A stretch of 64,000 nucleotides of DNA from NCBI GenBank assembly GCA_964466465.1, contig CAYXNJ010000004.1:13560-77559 (forward strand), given 5' to 3'. Below the pieces are notes generated by a model that saw nothing but the letters and a program-made list of their open reading frames with translations, was not told where the DNA came from and did no database searches. Both the position numbers and the translations under genes were made by a program. Below, in pieces: positions 50,162 through 59,188 of the stretch. Source of the stretch: Sulfurospirillum sp964466465 (GTDB lineage Bacteria; Campylobacterota; Campylobacteria; Campylobacterales; Sulfurospirillaceae). Each line of letters starts with the position of its first letter. Within the stretch, counting starts at the first letter, position 1.

Positions 50162-51433
50162 ATGATCAAAGTTGGAATTATAGGTGTTGGAACAGTTGGT
50201 AGCCATGTTGTCAAAATTTTGCAAGAGAATGAAGATATTATTACAGCGCGTAGTGGCAAAAAAATTGTTCCTATTCTAGGTATCGTCAAAGATACTACAA
50301 AAAAAAGAGATGTTAACATCCCTTTAAGTAGTGATGTCAATGACATTTTAGACAATCCTGAAATTGATGTTGTTGTTGAATTGATGGGCGGTGTTGATGA
50401 GGCATATAAAATTGTCACAAAAGCATTGAAAAATAAAAAAGCCGTTGTGACAGCCAATAAGGCACTTCTAGCGTACCATCGCTATGAGTTACGTGATCTT
50501 GCAGGTTCAACACCAATTGGTTATGAAGCCAGTGTAGCTGGAGGAATTCCTATTATTAAAGCGCTTCGTGAAGGGCTTAGTGCCAATCACATTGAAGCTA
50601 TTAAGGGGATTATGAACGGTACCTGTAATTTTATTTTGACCAAAATGATGAATGAAAAAGCAGAATTTGCGGATGTCCTTAAAGAAGCGCAAGCCCTAGG
50701 TTATGCAGAAGCTGATCCCACCTTTGATGTCGGTGGATTTGATGCAGCGCATAAATTGCTTATTTTAGCGAGCATTGCCTATGGAATTAATGTAAAGCCA
50801 GAAGAGATTCTTATTGAAGGCATTGAGAATATCAATAGTGAAGATATTTACTTTGCAAAAGAGTTTGGTTACAACATTAAACTTCTTACCATTGCTAAAA
50901 AAAGTGGCGATGAAGTTGAATTGCGTGTTCATCCAGCTTTGGTTCCTACGAAGCAAATGATTGCAAAAGTGGATGGTGTGATGAATGGCATTAGCGTTAT
51001 AGGAGATCGTGTAGGTGAAACCATGTATTATGGTCCAGGTGCTGGTGGAAGTGCTACAGCAAGTGCCGTTGTTTCAGACCTTATTGACATTGCTCGTCAC
51101 ACTCAAAATTCACCAATGCTTGGATTTATAAAGCCTCTTGAAAAGAGTGGTTTAACACTCATGCACAGAGATGATATTTGCACACAATATTATATCCGAG
51201 TAACGGTTGCTGATAAAATAGGTGTCTTATCTAAAATCTCCGAAATTTTAGGCAAACACTCTATCTCCATTAGTAGCTTTTTACAAAAACAAGATGCTAA
51301 ACGTGAAGAAAGCGCAGTGTTGCTTTTTTCAACACATACGTGCAAAGAGAGCAATATTCAAAAAGCACTGCATGAACTTAGTGATTTAGAATTTGTTGAG
51401 CTTAAACCTGCCATGATTCGCATTGAGGCGTAA
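50162..51433 (+). CDS. hom: Homoserine dehydrogenase
   Basis: Reduces aspartate semialdehyde to homoserine for threonine and methionine synthesis; 423 residues. The Rossmann motif GVGTVGSHVV (about 7-16) binds NAD(P)H. The catalytic domain has GIMNGTCNFILTKM and YAEADPTFDVGGFDAAHKL. The C-terminal ACT domain (about 345-423) suggests feedback control by threonine. It lies 3 nt after the aminotransferase and shares one base with yraN. Confidence 0.95.
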   Translation: MIKVGIIGVGTVGSHVVKILQENEDIITARSGKKIVPILGIVKDTTKKRDVNIPLSSDVNDILDNPEIDVVVELMGGVDEAYKIVTKALKNKKAVVTANKALLAYHRYELRDLAGSTPIGYEASVAGGIPIIKALREGLSANHIEAIKGIMNGTCNFILTKMMNEKAEFADVLKEAQALGYAEADPTFDVGGFDAAHKLLILASIAYGINVKPEEILIEGIENINSEDIYFAKEFGYNIKLLTIAKKSGDEVELRVHPALVPTKQMIAKVDGVMNGISVIGDRVGETMYYGPGAGGSATASAVVSDLIDIARHTQNSPMLGFIKPLEKSGLTLMHRDDICTQYYIRVTVADKIGVLSKISEILGKHSISISSFLQKQDAKREESAVLLFSTHTCKESNIQKALHELSDLEFVELKPAMIRIEA

Positions 51434-51759
51434 TGAGTTTGAAAGTAGGTAATGAGGCTGAAGATAAAGCCTCTTCCTATCTTCAAAAAGAGGGTTACAC
51501 CATACTTGCACGCAATTTTCACTCCAAATTTGGAGAGATCGATATTATTGCGCAAAAAGAGAATGTCCTTCATTTTTGTGAAGTGAAATTTTCACAAAAA
51601 TATGATCCAATTACACGTATCACTCCTTCAAAAATGAATAAAATCGTTAAAACAATCAACTATTATTTATTGACACATGTTCATTCATGTGATTATCAAA
51701 TTGATGCCATTTTAGTTACGAGAGAAAATATAGAGATAATAAAAAATATTAGTTACTAA
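51433..51759 (+). CDS. YraN-family (UPF0102) nuclease-like protein
   Basis: 108-residue protein of the YraN family, with a restriction-endonuclease-like fold. KVGNEAEDKASSYLQKEGY, FGEIDIIAQ and CEVKFSQ make up the D/E-x-K type site. Its cellular role is poorly defined. Start and hom stop share one base, so it is coupled. Confidence 0.88.
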   Translation: MSLKVGNEAEDKASSYLQKEGYTILARNFHSKFGEIDIIAQKENVLHFCEVKFSQKYDPITRITPSKMNKIVKTINYYLLTHVHSCDYQIDAILVTRENIEIIKNISY

Positions 51760-51764
51760 AAAAA

Positions 51765-51796
51765 TAACTTTATGTGCTATGGTAATTTTAAAGTTA
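51765..51796. promoter_or_regulatory. Inverted repeat upstream of the trxA promoter
   Basis: TAACTTTA (51765-51772) and TAAAGTTA (51789-51796) form a perfect 8-bp inverted repeat ending 7 bp before the trxA -10 (51804). It may be an operator near -35 or a weak terminator for yraN; no T tract follows. Confidence 0.35.
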
Positions 51797-51803
51797 GAGT
51801 GAG

Positions 51804-51809
51804 TATAAT
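51804..51809 (+). promoter_or_regulatory. -10 element of trxA
   Basis: TATAAT, 35 nt before the trxA start, with AGGGGA as ribosome site. Confidence 0.5.
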
Positions 51810-51844
51810 TGATCATCTATAAAATAACGTTTTAGGGGAAAAAA

Positions 51845-52162
51845 ATGGGAAAATATTTAGAGTTGAACGCATCAAATTTTGATAGTACAGTAGCCGAGGG
51901 TGTAGCCTTAGTTGACTTTTGGGCACCTTGGTGTGGACCTTGCCGTATGATTGCTCCAGTTATTGATGAATTAGCAGGTGATTTTGACGGAAAAGCAAAA
52001 ATCTGTAAAGTGAATACTGATGAAGAGCAAGATGTTGCTATCAAGTATGGCATTAGATCAATTCCAACAATTCTTTTCTTTAAAAATGGTGAGTTGGTCG
52101 ATCAAATGATTGGTGCATCGTCTAAACAAGTTTTAGCGGATAAAATTAATTCACTTCTTTAA
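51845..52162 (+). CDS. trxA: Thioredoxin
   Basis: Cytoplasmic thiol-disulfide reductant of 105 residues with the active site WCGPC (about 29-33), the conserved Asp in LVDFWAP and the cis-Pro in SIPTIL. trxB follows after a 120-bp gap with a hairpin. Confidence 0.97.
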   Translation: MGKYLELNASNFDSTVAEGVALVDFWAPWCGPCRMIAPVIDELAGDFDGKAKICKVNTDEEQDVAIKYGIRSIPTILFFKNGELVDQMIGASSKQVLADKINSLL

Positions 52163-52173
52163 TTAACATTTCT

Positions 52174-52197
52174 CAAGGGAGTCGTTAGACTTCCTTG
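52174..52197. terminator. Hairpin after trxA
   Basis: CAAGGGAGTC pairs with GACTTCCTTG over 10 bp (one G.T pair, loop GTTA). No T tract follows, so it may be a transcript-end or attenuation structure between trxA and trxB. Between it and trxB I see no clear promoter. Confidence 0.5.
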
Positions 52198-52282
52198 ACT
52201 GCAGTACCTCTTTTGGGCTATGAACATGATTTGTATCGTACAGCATGTCATTACTCAGTCTAAAAAAAGATAAGGAAAAATC

Positions 52283-53215
52283 ATGTTAGATCTAGCAATT
52301 ATTGGTGGTGGTCCAGCTGGCCTTAGTGCCGGATTATATGCAACACGTGGAGGCTTGAAAAACGTCGTAATGTTTGAAAAAGGTCTTCCTGGCGGACAAA
52401 TTACCAGCAGTAGTGAAATAGAAAATTATCCAGGAAGCGCAGAAATATTAAGCGGACTAGATTTTATGGCGCCTTGGTCAGAACAGTGTATGCGTTTTGG
52501 TTTAAAACATGCAATGGAAGAGGTTACTCGAGTTTCTAAAAATAGCGATGGTACATTTCAAATCAGTCTAGCTGGTGGTAAAAGTGAACAGGCTAAAAGT
52601 GTTATTATATGTACAGGTAGTACTCCTAAAAAAGCCAATTTTGAAGGCGAGGCTGAATTTTTTGGCAAAGGCGTAAGTACATGTGCAACATGTGATGGGT
52701 TTTTTTATAAAAATAGAGAAGTTGTAGCTCTTGGTGGTGGGGACACTGCCCTTGAAGAGGCTCTTTATCTTTCCCATATTTGTTCAAAAGTCTATTTAGT
52801 TCATAGACGTGATACGTTTAGAGCAAGTCCAAGTACTATTGAAAAAGTGAAAAATAATCCTAAAATCGAACTTGTTTTGAATGTGAATGTTAAAAAAGCC
52901 TATGGTGATAAAATGGGTTTAAATGGTATTATCGTTGTAGATTCAGCGGGCAATGAGAGAGATATTGCTGTGCCTGGTGTTTTTGTTTTTGTTGGAATGA
53001 ATGTTAATAATGCGATTTTAAAGCAAGAAGATGGAAGTTTCTTATGCGATATGGATGAAAATGGTAATGTTGTTGTTGATCTTAGTATGCATACTTCTGT
53101 TAAAGGTCTTTTTGCAGCAGGTGATTTGAGAATTAAAGCATCAAAACAAGTTGTCTGTGCTGCAGGAGATGGTGCGACTGCTGGTATTCAAGCATTAGAA
53201 TATGTGAACCATTAA
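52283..53215 (+). CDS. trxB: Thioredoxin reductase
   Basis: NADPH-dependent flavoprotein reducing thioredoxin, 310 residues. The FAD motif GGGPAGLSAGLY (about 8-19), the redox pair CATCDG (about 133-138), the NADPH motif GGGDTALEEA (about 152) and the C-terminal FAD motif GLFAAGDLRIK are present. AAGGAAAAATC is the ribosome site. Confidence 0.96.
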   Translation: MLDLAIIGGGPAGLSAGLYATRGGLKNVVMFEKGLPGGQITSSSEIENYPGSAEILSGLDFMAPWSEQCMRFGLKHAMEEVTRVSKNSDGTFQISLAGGKSEQAKSVIICTGSTPKKANFEGEAEFFGKGVSTCATCDGFFYKNREVVALGGGDTALEEALYLSHICSKVYLVHRRDTFRASPSTIEKVKNNPKIELVLNVNVKKAYGDKMGLNGIIVVDSAGNERDIAVPGVFVFVGMNVNNAILKQEDGSFLCDMDENGNVVVDLSMHTSVKGLFAAGDLRIKASKQVVCAAGDGATAGIQALEYVNH

Positions 53216-53233
53216 GAAGAAGGAAAATTGAGA

Positions 53234-54001
53234 ATGATACATGTTGGAATTCACGGCTCGACTGGTAGGGTAGGCAGACTACTCATCGATAACCTGCTCA
53301 AAGATAAAGAGGCAAAACCTCATGTTTTACATGCTATTGAAGATTTTGGCTTTACTACACCAAAAGATGTAACGATTACTGATGATGTCAGTATTCTTTT
53401 ACAAAAAAGCGATGTTGTGATTGATTTTACTATCTCAATGGGAACAGAAACACTTTTAGAAAATGCACTTAAACATCCAACCCCTTTGGTAATTGGAACA
53501 ACAGGGCTCAATGAGCATCAGCAAAACCTTTTAAAAGAAGCTGCGAACAATATGCCTATTCTCTATTCGACAAATATGTCTTTAGGCGTTGCAGTACTTA
53601 ATCGTTTAGTAGAACTTGCTTCTAAAAGCCTCAGTGATTTTGACATTGAGATTGTAGAACAACATCACCGCTTTAAAAAAGATGCACCAAGTGGTACAGC
53701 ATTAACACTAGGTGAGCATGCCGCTCGTGGACGTGGACTCAATTTAGATGATGTACGTGTGAGTGGTCGTAATGGACTTATTGGTGAGAGAACAAAAGAT
53801 GAAATTGCCATTATGGCACTTCGTGGTGGTGATATCGTAGGACGTCATACCGTAGGATTTTACAATGATGGTGAATTTATTGAGATGAACCATACAGCAA
53901 CCAGTCGTGATACCTTTGCTAAAGGCGCTATTAAAGCCGCAAAGTGGATCATCAATCAACCTAATGGTCTTTATACAATTAGCGACTGTTTAGGTCTTTA
54001 A
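53234..54001 (+). CDS. dapB: 4-hydroxy-tetrahydrodipicolinate reductase
   Basis: Enzyme of the lysine/diaminopimelate pathway, 255 residues. The nucleotide motif is GIHGSTGRVGRLL (about 5-17). EQHHRFKKDAPSGTALTL (about 144) contains the catalytic His and Lys. The ATG at 53234 lies 10 nt after AAGAAGAAGG; a TTG at 53228 would be too close. purF follows after 19 nt. Confidence 0.95.
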   Translation: MIHVGIHGSTGRVGRLLIDNLLKDKEAKPHVLHAIEDFGFTTPKDVTITDDVSILLQKSDVVIDFTISMGTETLLENALKHPTPLVIGTTGLNEHQQNLLKEAANNMPILYSTNMSLGVAVLNRLVELASKSLSDFDIEIVEQHHRFKKDAPSGTALTLGEHAARGRGLNLDDVRVSGRNGLIGERTKDEIAIMALRGGDIVGRHTVGFYNDGEFIEMNHTATSRDTFAKGAIKAAKWIINQPNGLYTISDCLGL

Positions 54002-54020
54002 AAAAAGGTAATATAAATTT

Positions 54021-55358
54021 ATGTGTGCGATTGTTGGTGTATTTGATGTAAAACATGCTTCTAAAATAGCCTATTATGCTCTGTTCGCGATGCAACATCG
54101 TGGACAAGAGGCAACAGGTATCAGTGCCAGTGATGGCAAAAAAATCCGAACACTTAAAGACAATGGTTTAGTCACTGAGGTCTTTAATGAAGAAAAACTC
54201 TCTTTCTTGCACGGCGATATGGCGATAGGCCATAACCGCTATTCTACAGCAGGTAGTGACTCTGTAAGAGATGCTCAGCCCGTTGCTGCTAGTTATAAGC
54301 TAGGAGACATTTCTATTGTTCACAATGGAAATCTTATCAACAAACATGAAGTAAGAAGTAAATTGGTTGAGCAAGGTGCAATATTCCAGTCATCAATGGA
54401 TACGGAAAACATTATTCATCTCATTGCTCGCTCTCAACAAGGCAAACTCAAAGATCGTATTATTGAAGCGCTCAATGTTATCAAAGGTGCTTATTGTCTT
54501 TTGATTCAAAGCCGATCTAAAATGTTTGCCGTGCGTGATCGTTATGGTGTACGTCCTCTATCGATTGGCAAGATGAAAGAGGGTGGATATATTGTTGCAA
54601 GTGAAACGTGTGCACTTGATCTTGTTGATGCAGAGTTTGTAAGAGATGTTAGACCTGGTGAAATGATTATCTTCCAACATGGAAAAGAAGAGTTCGAAAG
54701 CATTCAACTTTTTGAGCCTGATCCACATATTTGTGCTTTTGAATTTATCTATTTTGCGAGACCTGATAGTGTTATTGAGGGTAAAAACGTTTATTCTGTA
54801 CGTAAAAAAATGGGTATGAAGTTAGCAGAACTCGCTCCTGTAGAAGCTGATTTTGTTATTCCTGTACCTGATAGTGGCGTAAGTGCGGCTCTTGGGTATG
54901 CACAAGCGAGTGGGATTCCTTTTGAAATGGCCATTGTACGAAATCACTATGTTGGAAGAACATTTATTGAACCTACTCAAGCGGTACGCGATCTTAAAGT
55001 AAAGCTCAAACTCTCACCTATTCATAAAGTCTTAGAGGGCAAAAAAATCGTTGTCATCGATGATAGTATCGTAAGAGGTACAACGTCACGGCAGATTGTT
55101 AAAATGCTGAAACGTGCTGGTGCTGCTGAAGTTCATATGCGCATTGCCGCTCCTACCATTGAACATCCTTGTTTATATGGAATTGATACGCCAAGCTATA
55201 AAGAGCTTATTAGTGCCAATAAAAACGTTGAAGAAGTCAGAGAATACATTGAAGCAGATTCGCTCGCATTTTTAAGTATTGATGCACTTAAAGAGAGCAT
55301 TGGCAATGATATGAACTATTCATTGGTTAGTTTTGATGGAAACTATTTTATTAAATAA
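54021..55358 (+). CDS. purF: Amidophosphoribosyltransferase
   Basis: First committed enzyme of purine synthesis, 445 residues. Cys2 (MCAIVGVFD) becomes the N-terminal nucleophile after Met removal, with no propeptide. MQHRGQEATGI and GHNRYSTAG belong to the glutaminase domain; IVVIDDSIVRGTTSR (about 351) is the PRPP site. Its stop shares one base with the next gene. Confidence 0.96.
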   Translation: MCAIVGVFDVKHASKIAYYALFAMQHRGQEATGISASDGKKIRTLKDNGLVTEVFNEEKLSFLHGDMAIGHNRYSTAGSDSVRDAQPVAASYKLGDISIVHNGNLINKHEVRSKLVEQGAIFQSSMDTENIIHLIARSQQGKLKDRIIEALNVIKGAYCLLIQSRSKMFAVRDRYGVRPLSIGKMKEGGYIVASETCALDLVDAEFVRDVRPGEMIIFQHGKEEFESIQLFEPDPHICAFEFIYFARPDSVIEGKNVYSVRKKMGMKLAELAPVEADFVIPVPDSGVSAALGYAQASGIPFEMAIVRNHYVGRTFIEPTQAVRDLKVKLKLSPIHKVLEGKKIVVIDDSIVRGTTSRQIVKMLKRAGAAEVHMRIAAPTIEHPCLYGIDTPSYKELISANKNVEEVREYIEADSLAFLSIDALKESIGNDMNYSLVSFDGNYFIK

Positions 55359-56311
55359 TGCGCGAGATTTTAACCGCAGGACGGTATTTTAGGAAAAAAT
55401 TTGGGGAAAACGTTTATAAAATCCCCATTTCTATTTCTGGATTTACATGTCCAAATATTGATGGAACTGTAGCTCGCGGGGGTTGTGTTTTTTGTGAGAA
55501 CGAATCATTCAGCCCCAATTTAGAGCATAATCAACCTAAACGATTCTTTCTCAATCCAACATCTGAAAATCCTTATTTGAATTTTCAACTTATTCAACTT
55601 GAAGCCCAATACAAAAAAACAAAAGCAGTACTCACTAAGAAATTTGGTGCGAAAAAATTTATTATTTATTTCCAATCCTTTACCAATACCTATGCACCAC
55701 TTGATACACTTAAAGCACTTTATACAAAAGCATTAAGCTTCGAAGGTGTTGTTGGACTGAGCATTGGAACGCGTACAGATAGCATCACAGAAGAGGTTAT
55801 TGCCTATTTATCAGAGCTTTCAAAAGAACGTGAAATATGGGTAGAGTATGGTGTACAATCTTCTTCCGATGAGACATTAAAACGAATCAACCGTGGACAC
55901 GATAGTAGTAATATTGAAAAATATATCAATTTAACACATCAATATGGGCTTAAAATGTGTGCCCATGTTATTTTTGGACTTCCTGGTGAAACACCTCAGA
56001 TGGCGTTAGAGAGTGTTAAATTTGCACTGAGACTAGGCGTGCATTCGTTCAAATTTCATCCACTGTATGTTGTGAAACGTACTGCATTAGCAAATGATTT
56101 CAACCGAGGGGAGTTTACTCCTATCTCTGAAGAATGTTATATTCAAACCTTGATTGAAGCCATCCAGCTTCTCCCCGAAGATGTGATGTTGCAGCGTGTC
56201 AGTGCAGGCATTGAAGATGATACACTTCTTTCACCAGCATGGTGCTATAACAAACATCAACAGATGTTTAATATCCGCAAAGCGCTCAAAAAAGAGGGAT
56301 TACTGTACTAA
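55358..56311 (+). CDS. Radical SAM protein, YhcC/TIGR01212 family
   Basis: 317-residue radical SAM protein. The cluster cysteines lie in TCPNIDGTVARGGCVFC (about 29-45), the long-spaced pattern of this family. EYGVQSSSDETLKRINRGH and HVIFGLPGETPQM are further motifs. The exact reaction is not established to my knowledge. It is coupled to purF and ends 6 bp from the convergent DUF2393 gene. Confidence 0.88.
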   Translation: MREILTAGRYFRKKFGENVYKIPISISGFTCPNIDGTVARGGCVFCENESFSPNLEHNQPKRFFLNPTSENPYLNFQLIQLEAQYKKTKAVLTKKFGAKKFIIYFQSFTNTYAPLDTLKALYTKALSFEGVVGLSIGTRTDSITEEVIAYLSELSKEREIWVEYGVQSSSDETLKRINRGHDSSNIEKYINLTHQYGLKMCAHVIFGLPGETPQMALESVKFALRLGVHSFKFHPLYVVKRTALANDFNRGEFTPISEECYIQTLIEAIQLLPEDVMLQRVSAGIEDDTLLSPAWCYNKHQQMFNIRKALKKEGLLY

Positions 56312-56317
56312 TTACGT

Positions 56318-56860
56318 TTAGTGGCAGAAAAGCTCGTAACGCGTATAAGGTTTGGCATACGAAGAGGGGTAACGCATAAAGATAGTAAAGTTGCGCATTT
56401 CTCCTGTATGTAAATTCTCCGCGATTATAAATTCTTTCGTTGTTTCAACAGTAGGACTATTGTCGCCCCAGTTGAAAATATTATCGAATGCAGATTTTGG
56501 GACAAATATTGCCGAATCTGCACCAATTTTTTCCAGTGAATCATTGGCTATTTTTACTTCTAAAATACACTGTCCTATTTTAAAATTCCCAATATTGCGT
56601 ATTTGTCCTGAAATAGAGAAAGATTCATTAATGAGAACTTTTTTTTGAACAACATTTTCAAGGCGAGCAATTTTTGTGTATTTATCGAGTCCATAAATAG
56701 CAAAAATAGCAAAAATAGTCATAATAAAAAGTGTAGCAAAGATAGGTGCTAGGAGAGAACTTTTCCCATCATGATTGCGAATACTCAAGGCAATAATTAA
56801 AACAGTGAGTAAGCCAATAACAATAATAGCAAACCAATGGAGTATTGTAAAATAAGTCAA
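56318..56860 (-). CDS. DUF2393-type membrane protein, second copy
   Basis: 180 residues with two N-terminal helices (about 7-27 and 37-57) and a beta-rich exported part resembling an immunoglobulin-like accessory domain (ISGQIRNIGNFKIGQCILEVKI). It is a diverged relative of the upstream neighbour: same length, same layout and matching FSISGQIRN versus LIVEGTIYN segments. Found mainly in Campylobacterota; function unknown. Last gene of the ilvE-led minus-strand cluster. Confidence 0.78.
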   Translation of the reverse strand: MTYFTILHWFAIIVIGLLTVLIIALSIRNHDGKSSLLAPIFATLFIMTIFAIFAIYGLDKYTKIARLENVVQKKVLINESFSISGQIRNIGNFKIGQCILEVKIANDSLEKIGADSAIFVPKSAFDNIFNWGDNSPTVETTKEFIIAENLHTGEMRNFTIFMRYPSSYAKPYTRYELFCH

Positions 56861-56870
56861 TAGAGCTCCT

Positions 56871-57407
56871 TTAGTAGCATTCTGCTTTCAGCGTTGCATT
56901 TACATCGCCGTTGTATCTAAAATCTTCAAAGACACTTTGAAAGTCCAAAGAGCCTTCTTTAGGGAGATTTTCTTTAACGAATATCGACTGATTAGCAATC
57001 GGCTTTAGTTTATTAATAAAGGCTTTCAACCCTTGTGTAGCAACTTGTTTGTAAATAAAAGTTTGAACCAAACAGATAGTGAAATCTTTTTGAGAAGCGT
57101 TGTATATAGTCCCTTCAACAATTAATGAATCAGAAAATGTTAATTTTTTAACCATATTAACTTCTGTTGTTGTAGGTCGTATCGTTTCACCTAATTTCAT
57201 TTTAATAAAAAAAGGTGAAACGATTAATACAATAAGTGCCAATATAATAATTAAGAGTGAAGCTACAGAAGAGCGTTTAGCAATGAGACTTGCTAAAATA
57301 ATAAGGACTAAAAAGGTTAAAATTAGCCAACCAAATGCCAAATAATCATAAAGACCAAAATGTTTTATATAGGTCAGTAGTGATAATTTGAGGGCATCAG
57401 CGTTCAT
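56871..57407 (-). CDS. DUF2393-type membrane protein, first copy
   Basis: 178 residues with two N-terminal helices (about 20-44 and 50-70) and a beta-rich exported domain. The ATG at 57407 (MNADALKLSLL) overlaps hisIE by 11 bp; an in-frame GTG at 57434 is possible but deeper in hisIE. Its neighbour downstream is a paralogue 10 nt away. Function unknown. Confidence 0.78.
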   Translation of the reverse strand: MNADALKLSLLTYIKHFGLYDYLAFGWLILTFLVLIILASLIAKRSSVASLLIIILALIVLIVSPFFIKMKLGETIRPTTTEVNMVKKLTFSDSLIVEGTIYNASQKDFTICLVQTFIYKQVATQGLKAFINKLKPIANQSIFVKENLPKEGSLDFQSVFEDFRYNGDVNATLKAECY

Positions 57408-58080
57408 TGCGGCTATTTTTCTCCTCAATACCACTTAAGCCAAAACGTCGCTCAAGTTCTTTAGAAATCAGTGATGGATGAATATTCTTTGCACCCAATG
57501 CTACAAGGGTATGAAACATCAAGTCAGCAGCCTCATAGATAATCTCTTTATTATCGTTATCTTTGCATGCAAAACAAAATTCTCCAGCTTCTTCAACCAC
57601 TTTTTTTAAGATGCTATTATCGCCTTTTTGAAGCAAAGAGGCAACATAAGAGCTTTTAGGATCAGCGTATTTACGCTCTTGAATAATGTGATAAATTTTA
57701 TCGCTAATCGAATACGCTTCAATCTCTTTAGCGGGCTCTTTAGGTGTTTCTTCTACGTCAATACGGTTAAAAAAGCATGAAATGCGACCTGTATGGCACG
57801 CAACACCTTCTTGCTCCACTTTGAGCAATAACGTATCGCTATCGCAATCAAGATATGCCTCTTTAACATGTTGAAGGTGCCCACTGGTTTCACCTTTTTT
57901 CCAGAGGTTTTGTCGGCTTCTGGAATAGTAGTGCGCGAGACCCGTTTGTAAGGTCAAAGCAAGTGCTTCTTGATTCATATAAGCCAGCATCAACACTTCA
58001 CCACTCTTTACTTCCTGTGCAATCACAGGAAGTAAAGGTGTTTTATTCCAATCGATAGAATTTAAAAGTGTTGAACTCAT
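57397..58080 (-). CDS. hisIE: Bifunctional phosphoribosyl-AMP cyclohydrolase / phosphoribosyl-ATP pyrophosphatase
   Basis: Histidine biosynthesis steps 2 and 3 in one protein of 227 residues. The HisI part (about 1-115) has SRQNLWKKGETSGH, DCDSD and GVACHTGRISCF with the zinc cysteines. The HisE part (about 120-220) has KKVVEEAGEF and YEAADLMFHTLVAL. It overlaps the SPFH gene upstream by 4 bp. Confidence 0.95.
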   Translation of the reverse strand: MSSTLLNSIDWNKTPLLPVIAQEVKSGEVLMLAYMNQEALALTLQTGLAHYYSRSRQNLWKKGETSGHLQHVKEAYLDCDSDTLLLKVEQEGVACHTGRISCFFNRIDVEETPKEPAKEIEAYSISDKIYHIIQERKYADPKSSYVASLLQKGDNSILKKVVEEAGEFCFACKDNDNKEIIYEAADLMFHTLVALGAKNIHPSLISKELERRFGLSGIEEKNSRNER

Positions 58081-59171
58081 TTTGCTACACTAACTGCTTT
58101 TTGGCTATCTTTCGTATCGACCCAAATATTAGGCACAGAACCACCAGGTGTTAGGAAAATTTTGGCATCTTTGTTTTCACGTAGTGCTTCATTGAATTTT
58201 CCTTGAACTTCAATTTGACGTAAATTTAGGAGTGATCCTGAAATACTCTCAGAGATTTTTTTATTGGCGTATGCTTCAGCTTCAGCTTCAATTTTTACTG
58301 CATTTGCTTGACCTTGAGCATTAATCTCTCTTGCTTTGGCTTGACCCTCAGCTTCTGCAGCACGTTTTAAAGCTTCTTGATTTGCTTTTTCAACTTCATA
58401 CTTTGTACGCTCAACTTCTTGTCGTGCTACTTGAACACGCTCAATTTGCTCTTTAATTTTGACAGGGAGAACAATTTCACGAAGTTGCACAGTTAGAAGT
58501 TCAACAGGTTGACCTGGTTGTGCATCAATTGCTTTACGAATACCTTCTTCGATGTTTACTGCAATTTCATTACGTTTTTGTGGAAGTTCTTCAGCGTTAA
58601 ATTTACCAACAACACTACGTGTGACATCACGAACAACAGGGTTAATGATTTTATCTTCCCATGACATACCCCATGTTGCAATGGTTTGAGGTGCCGTTGC
58701 AGGTTCTAGTTTGTATTGAACAGTAAGTTCGATGGAAACAGGTAAACCTCTAGCATCAAGAACCGAGATAGCTGCATTACGTTTAATGCCAGAGCCTCTT
58801 TGAATTACTTCACCCAAATCTTCACTCGATGAGTAGTTCATAATGCGTACTTTTGTATCTACAATAAAGACTTGTTGAATAAAAGGAATAAAAAGGTGAA
58901 ATCCTGGCTCCATCGGTGTTGGTTGAAACTTACCTGTGGTTGCTTTAATACCCATCTCACCTGAGTTAATAATGACAAAAGGCTTTGCTATGACGGCAAT
59001 AACGACAATGGCAATGAGTACATACAGTAATCCTGCTTTTTTGCCAAGATTTTTCATAAAATCAGGAGGATCCATATTGAAAGGTGTGCGATTGTCGTTA
59101 TCGTTTCCACCGCTATTTCCACTTCCTCCACTATTTTTCTTTTTAAAATAATCGTTCAAATCTGCTGGCAT
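58077..59171 (-). CDS. SPFH/band-7 (prohibitin-like) membrane protein
   Basis: 364-residue membrane scaffold protein. A Gly/Asn-rich cytoplasmic N-terminus (about 10-35) is followed by one helix (about 48-68) and the band-7 domain (about 68-265), then a coiled coil rich in Glu/Ala (AEAEGQAKAREINAQGQA). Such proteins form large rings that restrain proteases such as FtsH or organise membranes. Most similar in layout to prohibitin/HflK-type members. It lies between ilvE and hisIE in one unit. Confidence 0.88.
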   Translation of the reverse strand: MPADLNDYFKKKNSGGSGNSGGNDNDNRTPFNMDPPDFMKNLGKKAGLLYVLIAIVVIAVIAKPFVIINSGEMGIKATTGKFQPTPMEPGFHLFIPFIQQVFIVDTKVRIMNYSSSEDLGEVIQRGSGIKRNAAISVLDARGLPVSIELTVQYKLEPATAPQTIATWGMSWEDKIINPVVRDVTRSVVGKFNAEELPQKRNEIAVNIEEGIRKAIDAQPGQPVELLTVQLREIVLPVKIKEQIERVQVARQEVERTKYEVEKANQEALKRAAEAEGQAKAREINAQGQANAVKIEAEAEAYANKKISESISGSLLNLRQIEVQGKFNEALRENKDAKIFLTPGGSVPNIWVDTKDSQKAVSVAK

Positions 59172-59188
59172 AATTTTCCTTTAAGTGC

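Noticed and set aside
52198..52282. A fourth copy of the structured repeat between trxA and trxB
   Set aside because: The region has a hairpin and partial symmetry but lacks the GTTAACGTAG core and the stem order.
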